Positions 1 to 7,490 of a stretch of DNA of 64,000 bases are shown piece after piece. How positions within the stretch are numbered: position 1 is the first letter of the stretch; each line of letters begins with the position of its first letter. The notes beneath the pieces are model-generated. The model saw nothing but the letters and a program-made list of their open reading frames with translations, ran no database searches and was not told the DNA's origin. The stretch covers positions 682,001 to 746,000 of the forward strand of contig OY730228.1 of NCBI GenBank assembly GCA_963422565.1. The letters run 5' to 3'. A program made the position numbers and the translations under genes. Source of the stretch: G963422565 sp963422565 (lineage in GTDB: Bacteria > Pseudomonadota > Alphaproteobacteria > MPNO01).

Positions 1-491
1 GCATGTTCATCGATCACCACATGGCGCTGACGCGGCTGAAACGGCGCGAGATCCATCCCCACTTCCGCGACCAACTCCGCGACATCATTCACGGCCGACC
101 AGCGCGGCTGTCCGTTATAGATCACGATAGGAAAGACCGGCGGCAACACCCCACCCGACGGCAACTCGCCACCACGGATCAGCTTCAAATACATCTGCGC
201 CGTATAGGCCAGGACGCGTATCGCCATATGACGATCCACTGTGGACTGAAACTCGAGCAACACCAAGAGATAGAGCCAGCCCTCCACCCCGCCATGACAC
301 CGCAACCGCCACACCGCGTCCGCCCGCCCCCGGCTGAAATCATCGCCCACAAATTCGTTCGGCAACTGTTCGAGCGTGGAAAAATCGAGAGTCGCGACCG
401 CCGCTGCCGGTAGAAAGGCGCGCAACAGATCTTCGACCATCCGCTTGTGGTCGAACAGAAGCTTGAAGCTCGCGTCATGATGCTCGCGCAT
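1..491 (-). CDS. Rpn family recombination-promoting nuclease / putative transposase, C-terminus cut by window edge
   Basis: This leftward frame is open from an ATG at 491 to the window edge, 163 codons, so its end is not visible. GGGAGG sits 6 nt upstream of the ATG. It matches the PD-(D/E)XK nuclease family called Rpn or 'putative transposase YhgA-like': an N-terminal HDASFKLLF segment, then D58 in GRADAVW and E80-F-Q82 in LLEFQS as the D...ExQ nuclease core, then the PIVIYNGQ segment at 121-128. E. coli Rpn proteins are DNA endonucleases that promote RecA-independent recombination. Base composition is lower in GC than the neighbours (31 of 60 at 181-240), suggesting acquired DNA. No gene partner is visible on the left. 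Confidence 0.85.
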   Translation of the reverse strand, partial: MREHHDASFKLLFDHKRMVEDLLRAFLPAAAVATLDFSTLEQLPNEFVGDDFSRGRADAVWRLRCHGGVEGWLYLLVLLEFQSTVDRHMAIRVLAYTAQMYLKLIRGGELPSGGVLPPVFPIVIYNGQPRWSAVNDVAELVAEVGMDLAPFQPRQRHVVIDEH

Positions 492-548
492 CGCGACCCT
501 CCCGGAACTTCCGACGGAGACGCCGAACAAACTCGCGGGGAACGGAGA

Positions 549-565
549 TTCCGGAAAGTCCGGAA
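549..565. terminator. Small hairpin downstream of the amidase gene
   Basis: TTCCGGA and TCCGGAA form a perfect 7-bp stem with a 3-nt loop. It lies 21 nt past the amidase stop on the minus strand and between that stop and the start of the Rpn gene. There is no T-run, so a Rho-independent terminator is only a possibility; it could equally be a transcript-stabilising hairpin. Confidence 0.3.
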
Positions 566-585
566 CCGATGCGGGGCAGTTCGAC

Positions 586-2115
586 CTATCCCTTCGTTCT
601 CTGACTCTGCCAGTCGACGCTCCGCTCATAGGCATGGGCCGCGCGGTAGATCAGCGGCTCCTCGAAATGGCGGCCGACCAGCATCAAGCCGATCGGCCGG
701 TCGCCTTCCCCGAGCCCGCACGGGATCGAGATCGCCGGATGGCCCGAGACGTTGAACGGCGCCGTATTGCCGATCGCCGCCCAGCAATGCTGCATCTCCT
801 CGGTGAAGCCACATCCCTTCGGCGGGATTCGTGAGGTCTTCATCGCCGTCGTCGGCAGCAGCAGCAGGTCGTTCTCCGCGAGAACCGCATCGTAGGCCGC
901 GCGAAGGGACCGGCGCTGGTTCTGCGCCTTGGCGTGGAAATGCCCGCCATAGCGCCGGTTGGTATAGAGACCCAGCATGATGCCGAAGCGGAACGTGTTG
1001 GGGAACTCCGCCGTCCGGCTCTCGGCGGCCGCCATCCTGTCGATCAGCGCGGTCGGATAAAGGCCGCCGACATTCTGGCCGAACCCCCGACCGCGGAACA
1101 TCGTGCTGTACATCCCCTCGGCGCAGATGGCCCCCCAGATCGCCAGCCCCGAGCCATGCATCGGGATCGAGACCTCCGAGACCCTGGCGCCCAGCAACTC
1201 GAAGCGGCCGGTCGCGGCCCGCACGGCCGCATCGACATCCGCTTCCGAGTCGTGGCGGCCGAAGCCCTCGGCGACCACGGCGATCCGCACGCCCCTGACG
1301 CCACGGCCCAAACCTGCGCCGTAATCGGGGACCTCGGGCACCCGCTGGCGTGGATCGAGGCCGTCCTCGCCGGCGACGGCCTGAAGAAAGGCGGCATTGT
1401 CTTCGACGTTACGAGTCATCGGACCGGCGTGGTCGACCGTGGTCTCGATACCCATGATCCCGCTATAGGGGACGAGACCGAACGTCGGCTTGAGGCCCAC
1501 GATCCCGCTGAACGATGCGGGGATTCGTACCGAACCGGCCTGATCGCCGCCAAGCGCGAGATCGATCTCGCCGGCGGCCAGCAGCGCGGCGCTCCCGGTG
1601 GAAGACCCGCCGGGCGTGTGACCCGGGTTGCGCGGGCTCTCGACGATGGCGGTCGCCGATGTGGAGCTGCCGCCGGAGACGCAAAAATATTCGCAGGTCG
1701 CCTTGCCGAGGATGGTCGCCCCGGCGTCGAGCAGGCGAGTGACCACCGTCGCGTCGATGTCCGGCACGAAGCCTTCGAGCACGCTCGCGCCGTTGGCCAT
1801 CGGGATACCGGCGAGACAGGCGCTGTCCTTGATGGCGACCGTCTTGCCGGCGAGCGGGCCGTCGGCGGCCCCGTCGATGCGCGCCTTGACCGACCAGCCG
1901 CCATACGGGTTCTCCTCAGCGCTAGGCACGTGCCAGGCGCCGCGCGGATAGGTCACCGGCGGCAGGTCGTCGGGCAGATGCTCGACCGCGTTGAAGGCAT
2001 CCGCGAACGGCGCCCAGAAGGCGCGGATCTCGTCCACCGTGCGGTCGTCGACCGGGAACCCGATCTCGTCCGCCATCGCCTTCACCTCGTCGGCGACGGG
2101 CGCTTCGTACTTCAT
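586..2115 (-). CDS. Amidase signature family amidase
   Basis: A 509-residue amidase-signature enzyme, a cytoplasmic hydrolase of carboxylic amides. The Ser-cisSer-Lys triad is recognisable: K96 in KTVAIKDS, the GGSSTG loop at 169-174, and the nucleophile serine S195 in GGDQAGSVRIPA, followed by GLKPTFG. Length is normal for the family. Its ATG overlaps the TGA of the upstream FAD oxidoreductase by 4 nt, so the two are probably translationally coupled and work on one pathway. The substrate cannot be read from the sequence. With RidA and a flavin monooxygenase encoded divergently nearby, a nitrogen-containing ring or its opened product is a reasonable guess. Confidence 0.88.
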   Translation of the reverse strand: MKYEAPVADEVKAMADEIGFPVDDRTVDEIRAFWAPFADAFNAVEHLPDDLPPVTYPRGAWHVPSAEENPYGGWSVKARIDGAADGPLAGKTVAIKDSACLAGIPMANGASVLEGFVPDIDATVVTRLLDAGATILGKATCEYFCVSGGSSTSATAIVESPRNPGHTPGGSSTGSAALLAAGEIDLALGGDQAGSVRIPASFSGIVGLKPTFGLVPYSGIMGIETTVDHAGPMTRNVEDNAAFLQAVAGEDGLDPRQRVPEVPDYGAGLGRGVRGVRIAVVAEGFGRHDSEADVDAAVRAATGRFELLGARVSEVSIPMHGSGLAIWGAICAEGMYSTMFRGRGFGQNVGGLYPTALIDRMAAAESRTAEFPNTFRFGIMLGLYTNRRYGGHFHAKAQNQRRSLRAAYDAVLAENDLLLLPTTAMKTSRIPPKGCGFTEEMQHCWAAIGNTAPFNVSGHPAISIPCGLGEGDRPIGLMLVGRHFEEPLIYRAAHAYERSVDWQSQRTKG

Positions 2116-3533
2116 CGATCACCCTCCTTCGATCGGAATGCGCACGATGCCGCCGCGGTCTCGGCAGCCGCGAGTCCGAGGACAAACGCCTTGATCAACC
2201 CGCCGATATAGCCCGCGCGCGGCCCGCCCTCCATCCCGCCGGCGGTCGAGCCGGCGGCGTAAAGACCCGGGATCGGAACGCCGTCCGGGCGCAGCACCCG
2301 CGCCCTTTCGTCGACGGCGACGCCGCCCATCGTCACGGTGATGCCGGCGGCGAGCGGCGCCGCATGGAAGGGCGCCGCGGCGATGGGCCGCGGCGCATGG
2401 CCACCGTCACGCCGGGGCGGCGTCAGCGCGTCGAGACGACCGGCGCGGAGCGCGTCGTTGAACTCGGTGACCGTCGCCCGGAGCGCATCCGGATCGAGCC
2501 CGATGCCGGCGGCGAGCGCGTCCAATGTCGGCGCCGTGTGCAACGCGCCGCCCGCCTCGACAAGGCTCGGGTTGGGAGGAACGATGTCGGTGCTGCGCGC
2601 CCGGTCCCAGACCGCATCGTCGAACACCGCCCAGCAATCCAGCGGCCGATCGAGCCCGGCGATCATGTTGGCGATATGGATACCGCCGATCCCCTCGTCG
2701 GTGAAACGGCGGGCATCGGCGTCGACCACGATCGACGAGGCGCAGATCGCGTCGAGCTGCGGATAGGGCCACAGCCCCGCCTCCGCCATCGCATCGCGCG
2801 ACAACACATGCCCGTAGAACCTGTCGAGACCGACCAGCGCCGCGCCGGCCTGCTCCGCCATCCGCGCCCCGTCGCCCCGTCCGGTCCGCGTGTTGCGCTG
2901 GACGACGGCTTCGGGCCGTTTCGCGATATGCCGGCCGAGGCGACCGAGATCCGCCTGATAGCCGCCGTCGGCGAGCACGACCGCACCCGCTTCGATCCGG
3001 GCTGGACCCTCGGGTCCGCCGACCTCGCAGCCGACGCAGACGCCACGCTCGACGATCAGGGACCGCGCCTCGGTGCCGAGCAGCAGCGTTCCGCCGGCGC
3101 GCCGAAGGCTGCGGGCGAGGATGTCGAGAAAGACATGCGGGCCGCGCCCTGGCCAGTCGAGCCCCGCCCGCATCTCCCTCGGAGGCGCCATCATCGGCAG
3201 CCCGTAGCAGCGGTCCGGATCGCGCGCGAAGCGAGCGCCCACGCGTTCGGCCCAAGCGAAGGCCCGCTGCGCGTTCGCAGCGAAACAGCGCGCCAGCTCC
3301 GGGCTGGCCGCACCGTCGGTCATCTCGAGGATCCGTTCGAAAAGCGCGGTCTCCGGCTCGTCGACGCTGCGCATCGCGCAGTGGACGGCGCCGGTGGACA
3401 CGCGCGAGTTGCACATGTAGTCGGACGCGACCCCGCGTTCGACTACCGCAGCGGACAGACCGAGCTCAAGCGCCCTGTTCGCCGCCGTCATCCCGGCGAA
3501 GCCCCCGCCGACAGCCAAAAGATCGACCTTCAT
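2112..3533 (-). CDS. FAD-dependent oxidoreductase, fumarate reductase/succinate dehydrogenase flavoprotein-like
   Basis: A 473-residue flavoprotein. The N-terminus carries the dinucleotide-binding motif DLLAVGGGFAGMTAANRAL (residues 4-22), and the C-terminus has the matching FAD motif PGLYAAGSTAGGMEGG. The capping region resembles soluble fumarate reductase, tricarballylate dehydrogenase and 3-ketosteroid dehydrogenase relatives (FAD_binding_2). It probably reduces or oxidises an alkene bond in an organic acid. It is read leftward and coupled to the amidase by an ATGA overlap. A TctC-type binding protein lies 319 bp upstream on the same strand, consistent with an imported carboxylate substrate. 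Confidence 0.82.
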   Translation of the reverse strand: MKVDLLAVGGGFAGMTAANRALELGLSAAVVERGVASDYMCNSRVSTGAVHCAMRSVDEPETALFERILEMTDGAASPELARCFAANAQRAFAWAERVGARFARDPDRCYGLPMMAPPREMRAGLDWPGRGPHVFLDILARSLRRAGGTLLLGTEARSLIVERGVCVGCEVGGPEGPARIEAGAVVLADGGYQADLGRLGRHIAKRPEAVVQRNTRTGRGDGARMAEQAGAALVGLDRFYGHVLSRDAMAEAGLWPYPQLDAICASSIVVDADARRFTDEGIGGIHIANMIAGLDRPLDCWAVFDDAVWDRARSTDIVPPNPSLVEAGGALHTAPTLDALAAGIGLDPDALRATVTEFNDALRAGRLDALTPPRRDGGHAPRPIAAAPFHAAPLAAGITVTMGGVAVDERARVLRPDGVPIPGLYAAGSTAGGMEGGPRAGYIGGLIKAFVLGLAAAETAAASCAFRSKEGDR

Positions 3534-3852
3534 GCCATTCCCGCCCGCCCGCTCGGCCCCGCGGCAGTCTCCGCCCCGCTCGCCGTCCCGAGGCGCCGCC
3601 GATGAGGCGACAGCGGTGCTGCGGCACGCAGGGTCGATACGGGCGCCCTAGACCGGTTGGAGCGCAACATCGTCGGCAACGAAGTGGAACCGGGCCGCGT
3701 CGCCTCCGTCGCCCGGCCAGCCACCCGGGCCGAGATCGCCCGCGATGCGCTCGACGGGAACGACATATGCGCGTCGCGCCCTCGGCGCGACGGCGATACC
3801 GGGCATTGCCAGCACAGTCACCAATGAAGACGTGAATCGGCGATCCGCGCCG
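3534..3852. other. 319-bp intergenic region without a supported gene
   Basis: It lies between the binding-protein gene and the FAD oxidoreductase, both leftward. Short open frames here have no recognisable family and no good start signals. The only clear structure is the hairpin at 3772-3792. Confidence 0.5.
3772..3792. terminator. Strong GC hairpin downstream of the TctC-type gene
   Basis: CGTCGCGCC and GGCGCGACG form a perfect 9-bp stem around a 3-nt CTC loop, 60 nt past the stop of the leftward binding-protein gene. No T-tract follows on the minus strand. It may end or stabilise the binding-protein transcript, separating its level from the downstream enzymes. Confidence 0.35.
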
Positions 3853-4866
3853 CTATTTCCCGGGACCTATCTTCACCATCTCACGAAACTTGGCGAGGAT
3901 CGGTTCCGGCGTCGCCATCGCGGTGCGAATGACCGACTGAATTCTTTCCGCCCGGATCGGATTGACGACCATGCCGCGTTTGCGGGCTTCCGCGCGGAAT
4001 GCAGGATCGTTTACCGCGGCCCAGAAAGAAGAGCGGAGCGCCTGGATCCGATCCGCCGGTACGCCATTCGGCGCGAAGAAGCCGTGCCCGACATAGGCCG
4101 GCGCTTCCATGAAATCGACCATCCTTCGCTGCTCGTCGCTGGTCACGATATCGCGCATGTTGGGAACGCCCTCGAGCTCGGCCAGGCTGGGTCCGACCTG
4201 TACCAATTGGACGATCTTGCGGTCGCGGAGCCATTCGGGCTTAGTCGTGACGTAGCTGTTGTAGAAGCTGCCGCGGCCGTGGACTTCCCCCGTCTCCATC
4301 GCCTTGTTCATCGGCCCGGCGCCTCGATATCCCGAAACGACCTTGAACCTGGTGCCGGCGACGGCATTCAGGAAGGCGGGAATCAGATAGGCCGAGGAAA
4401 GCTTGCTCGAGGTCGCCATGACGACCTCGACCTTCCTGGCTTCTTCGATCGTCCTGGCGGGCGCAGTGTGCCAAACGGTGCTCACCTCGGTCATCGATGT
4501 CACCGAGCCCAACCACCGGAAACGCGCGGGGTTGAACTTGACCTTGCGGAGAAGAGGCGCGTTGACCGAGATCGGAAGCGCCGCACCGAGTTCGGTGCCG
4601 TCCGCCTTTGCGGCATTCGCAATATAGCTCATCATCCTCGCCCCGCCGGCACCGGGCATGGCTTCGACGATGATCGTCGGATTGCCAGGGATGTGCCCCT
4701 GCCACGTCTGCCCCAGCACTCTCGCGACCGTGGAAAAGCCTCCGCCCGCGCTTCCACCGGAGATCAGCTTGACGGTCTTGCCCTTGTAGAAGTCTGCAAC
4801 CGTATCGGCCGACGCCGACAGCGGGAACGCGACAAGAAGCGCCACGCCCATAAGGATTCGCTTCAT
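3853..4866 (-). CDS. Tripartite tricarboxylate transporter substrate-binding protein (TctC/Bug family)
   Basis: A 337-residue periplasmic binding protein. The ATG at 4866 gives a clean signal peptide (MKRILMGVALLVAFPLSASA) and has GGGAGG upstream, so the longer open frame is not used. The mature start VADFYKGKTVKLISG and the PGAGGARMMSYI segment are typical of Bug receptors, which bind carboxylates in the periplasm. No TctA or TctB membrane partner is in the window, as is common for these expanded families. It is the first leftward gene out of the divergent region at 4867-5137, ahead of the FAD oxidoreductase and amidase. Confidence 0.87.
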   Translation of the reverse strand: MKRILMGVALLVAFPLSASADTVADFYKGKTVKLISGGSAGGGFSTVARVLGQTWQGHIPGNPTIIVEAMPGAGGARMMSYIANAAKADGTELGAALPISVNAPLLRKVKFNPARFRWLGSVTSMTEVSTVWHTAPARTIEEARKVEVVMATSSKLSSAYLIPAFLNAVAGTRFKVVSGYRGAGPMNKAMETGEVHGRGSFYNSYVTTKPEWLRDRKIVQLVQVGPSLAELEGVPNMRDIVTSDEQRRMVDFMEAPAYVGHGFFAPNGVPADRIQALRSSFWAAVNDPAFRAEARKRGMVVNPIRAERIQSVIRTAMATPEPILAKFREMVKIGPGK

Positions 4867-4946
4867 GCCTGAGCCTCCCCTCTGGCGATATGGCCGTCCG
4901 AATCTCGCCGATCGCGCCCTCGCAAGGTGGCATGGACGACCATAAT

Positions 4947-4980
4947 GCGCAATGCGGCGGTCCGGATTGCCGCATTGCGC
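4947..4980. promoter_or_regulatory. Perfect 12-bp inverted repeat in divergent promoter region (candidate operator)
   Basis: GCGCAATGCGGC at 4947-4958 and its exact complement GCCGCATTGCGC at 4969-4980 are separated by 10 nt, so the arm centres are 22 bp apart, about two helical turns. The site is inside the 271-bp gap between the leftward TctC-type gene and the rightward RidA gene. That geometry fits a dimeric regulator bound on one DNA face. It could also fold as a hairpin. No regulator gene is adjacent. A second weak pair (TAGGC/GCCTA around GATATC) lies at 5077-5093. Confidence 0.6.
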
Positions 4981-5137
4981 CGAGCGCTCACCCGCTCGGT
5001 CCGGGCGAAGGCCCGCAGCGTTGCAGCATCCCGGACGGTCTGCCACTCTGGCCGGGAGGATGGCGGGGGCGGCGAATAGGCCGATATCGCCTAGTTCATA
5101 CCAACCCCGCCGGATCGTTCCGATCAGGGGGGAAAGC

Positions 5138-5515
5138 ATGGCAATCGAACGTCACCAGGTTCGTACCGGACGGATCGCCAACGGCCGGCAGATGCCGTCC
5201 ATGAGCGGCATCGTCATCCACGGCGACACGATCTATCTCGCCGGTCAGGTCGCCCACGGCGCGGCGCACGACATCAAGGCCCAGACCCGGGCGATTCTCG
5301 ACAATATCGACGCGCAGCTTGCCTCGGTCGGCTCGAACAAGTCGAAGATTCTCTCGGCCAACATCTGGATCGCCGATTTCGCTGATTTCGGCGGACTCAA
5401 CGAGGTCTGGAACGCCTGGATCGATCCGGACGACATGCCGGCCAGGGCTTGCGTGCGCGCCGAGCTGGCGAGCCCGAACTTCCTCGTCGAGATCATGGTC
5501 ACCGCCGCGCGCTAG
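5138..5515 (+). CDS. RidA family protein (YjgF/YER057c/UK114)
   Basis: A 125-residue RidA-type protein. The start is the ATG at 5138, preceded by AGGGGGGAA; the open frame runs further upstream but has no family sequence there. Features include GDTIYLAGQVA (about residues 28-38), the R in MPARACVRAEL (about 102-112) and the C-terminal LVEIMVTAAR. RidA proteins deaminate reactive enamine/imines or act on ring-opening products such as aminoacrylate (RutC). It precedes a flavin monooxygenase by 18 nt, a pairing like RutC with RutA in pyrimidine breakdown, although the monooxygenase here belongs to another subfamily. Confidence 0.88.
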   Translation: MAIERHQVRTGRIANGRQMPSMSGIVIHGDTIYLAGQVAHGAAHDIKAQTRAILDNIDAQLASVGSNKSKILSANIWIADFADFGGLNEVWNAWIDPDDMPARACVRAELASPNFLVEIMVTAAR

Positions 5516-5533
5516 GCGGCGCGGCGCCGCGCC

Positions 5534-6856
5534 ATGGCGATTCCCGGGAAGATGCATCTCGCGCAGTTCCTGGTGCACGGGCCGACCTATCACAGCCTGG
5601 CCATGTGGCGGCATCCGAGAACGGCCGAAGCGGGCTATGACTGGCGTCGGCCCGCGCTGTACCAGCATATCGCCAGGGTCTGCGAGCGCGGTCTCTTCGA
5701 CACCGTCTTCTTCGCCGACTTGAACTATATCGCCGATACCTATACGGGGAGCTTGGCGCCGGCGCTGAGGACGGCCGCGCAGGCACCGGAACACGACCCG
5801 GTTCCGCTGCTCTCCTTCATCGCCGCGGCGACCCGTCGGATCGGCGTCGCCGCGACCTTCTCCGTCAGCCACAGCCACCCGTTCCATGCCGCGCGGCTGT
5901 GGGCGACCATCGACCATCTGACAGAGGGCCGCGCGGGCTGGAACGTCGTGACCTCGCTGAACAGCAACCAGGCGGCCAACTACGGCGAGGAGCGCCTGGC
6001 GGCGGAGGCGCGCTACGATCGCGCGCACGAGTTCGTGGAGGTCTGTCGCAAGCTGTGGGACTCCTGGGACGCGGACGCGGTCGTCGCGGATCGCGCGAAC
6101 GCGGTCTTCGCCGATCCCGCCAAGGTGCGGCGGATCGCGCATGACGGCGGGTTCTTCCGTTCGCTCGGGCCGCTCAACGTGACCCGATCGCCGCAGAACG
6201 GCCCAGCGATCATGCAGGCCGGGACCTCTCGGAACGGGCGCGACTTCGCGGCGAAATACGCCGACGCGATCTTCGCAATCCAGCCGCGCGCGGCCGACGC
6301 TGCGGCCTATTTCGCCTCCATCAAGGGGGCAATTTCCGACCTCGGACGCGATCCGGAGACCTGCCGCATCCTGTTCGGGATACAGCCTATCATCGGCGCG
6401 ACCCGGGCGGAGGCGCGGGAGAAGCAGGCGGCGCATAACGAGCTGGTGCCGTTCGAGGGCGGCATGGCGATCCTCTCGGCGCATCTCGATTTCGATCTCG
6501 ATCGGCTGCCGCCCGACGCGCTGATGACCGAGCGAACCGAGCCCGAGCTCGCCCGGCTCAGGACCCGTTACCGCAAGCCCGACGGGACGCCGATGACCGT
6601 GGCGGAGGTGGCAGCCCGCCACGGGCAGAGCGTCGGGTTGCCCCAATTCGTCGGCACCGCCGCCGACATCGCGGATCAGATGGCCGCCTTCATGGAAGAG
6701 GTCGGCGGCGACGGGTTCATGCTGTCCCCGATCTACACGCCGGGCGCGATCGAGGAGTTCGTCGACCATGTGGTCCCCGAACTGCAGCGCCGCGGGCTGT
6801 ACCGCAACGAATACAGGGGCCGCACCCAGCGCGAGATACTGCGCCAGACCGACTGA
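5534..6856 (+). CDS. LLM-class flavin-dependent monooxygenase, NtaA/SnaA/DszA family
   Basis: A 440-residue bacterial luciferase-like FMN monooxygenase. The segments ARLWATIDHLTEGRAGWNVV and GYDWRRPALYQHIA, and the length near 440, match nitrilotriacetate monooxygenase component A, dibenzothiophene sulfone monooxygenase DszA and relatives. Such enzymes use FMNH2 from a separate reductase to attack C-N or C-S bonds or heterocycles. No flavin reductase gene is in the local operon. It is co-oriented with the RidA gene 18 nt upstream and divergent from the amidase set, suggesting one heteroatom-ring degradation pathway. The substrate is unknown. Confidence 0.88.
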   Translation: MAIPGKMHLAQFLVHGPTYHSLAMWRHPRTAEAGYDWRRPALYQHIARVCERGLFDTVFFADLNYIADTYTGSLAPALRTAAQAPEHDPVPLLSFIAAATRRIGVAATFSVSHSHPFHAARLWATIDHLTEGRAGWNVVTSLNSNQAANYGEERLAAEARYDRAHEFVEVCRKLWDSWDADAVVADRANAVFADPAKVRRIAHDGGFFRSLGPLNVTRSPQNGPAIMQAGTSRNGRDFAAKYADAIFAIQPRAADAAAYFASIKGAISDLGRDPETCRILFGIQPIIGATRAEAREKQAAHNELVPFEGGMAILSAHLDFDLDRLPPDALMTERTEPELARLRTRYRKPDGTPMTVAEVAARHGQSVGLPQFVGTAADIADQMAAFMEEVGGDGFMLSPIYTPGAIEEFVDHVVPELQRRGLYRNEYRGRTQREILRQTD

Positions 6857-6864
6857 CCCCCGCC

Positions 6865-7368
6865 TCAGCCGAGCCGCCGAGGCACGACGAAGGCCTCGAG
6901 CCTCCCTCCTCCCGGCGTGGCATCGGCCCAACCGTCCCCTTCGAAAGCGATCGCCGCCACCGCCCCGGTGGGAAACTTCCAATCGAGATCGGAGGCCGAC
7001 GCGTCGGCCAGCGCCAGAGCGAGTTCGTGCAGACCAGGGTTATGGCCGATCAGCATCAGCGCAGAGACGCCCGCATCCACTTCGTTGACCGCGTGAAGAA
7101 GGTCCCCGGGTGTCGCCAGATAGAGATCGCGGCGGATCTCGCAGCGCACCGAGTCGGGAAACGCGGGCCGGACGAGCTCCCAGGTCTCCCGCGCCCGCCG
7201 GGCGGCCGAGCAGAGAACGAGCTCGGGCGGCGTGTCGAGCCCGGCCAGATATGCGCCCATGCGCGGCGCGTCCCGGCTCCCCCGCGCCGCCAGGGGCCGG
7301 TCGAAATCCGCGCGGTTCGGGTCCGCCCAGTCGGACTTCGCGTGCCTCAACAGATAGAGGCGGCGCAC
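6865..7368 (-). CDS. SixA-like histidine phosphatase family protein
   Basis: A 167-residue histidine phosphatase (phosphoglycerate-mutase-like fold). The start is placed at a GTG (7368) so that the protein begins (M)RRLYLLRHAKSDW, the normal family N-terminus; an upstream ATG at 7440 would add 24 residues without family character. The LLRHAKSDW motif contains the phosphorylated histidine, and LMLIGHNPGLHEL carries the second catalytic histidine. Relatives include E. coli SixA, which dephosphorylates phosphohistidine on HPt or PTS proteins. It converges on the monooxygenase and is divergent from ppk1, an arrangement that suits a phosphate-related role. Confidence 0.8.
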   Translation of the reverse strand: MRRLYLLRHAKSDWADPNRADFDRPLAARGSRDAPRMGAYLAGLDTPPELVLCSAARRARETWELVRPAFPDSVRCEIRRDLYLATPGDLLHAVNEVDAGVSALMLIGHNPGLHELALALADASASDLDWKFPTGAVAAIAFEGDGWADATPGGGRLEAFVVPRRLG

Positions 7369-7490
7369 GGCACGACCATGGCGGGCCGGACCGGCGCGCG
7401 GGTTGACGATCTCAGCCAAAGCATCGACCCTGCATCGCACGCGAGGCCGGTCCGATCAATCATGATCGATTCCCCGTCGGAGAGGAGGCA

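Noticed and set aside
934..2211. 425-codon rightward open frame
   Set aside because: Antisense to the amidase and rich in Arg/Asp/Gly as expected of GC-rich shadows; no motif.
586..6856. A true rut pyrimidine operon
   Set aside because: The monooxygenase belongs to the NtaA/SnaA/DszA family, not RutA, and the amidase is amidase-signature, not RutB-like isochorismatase fold.
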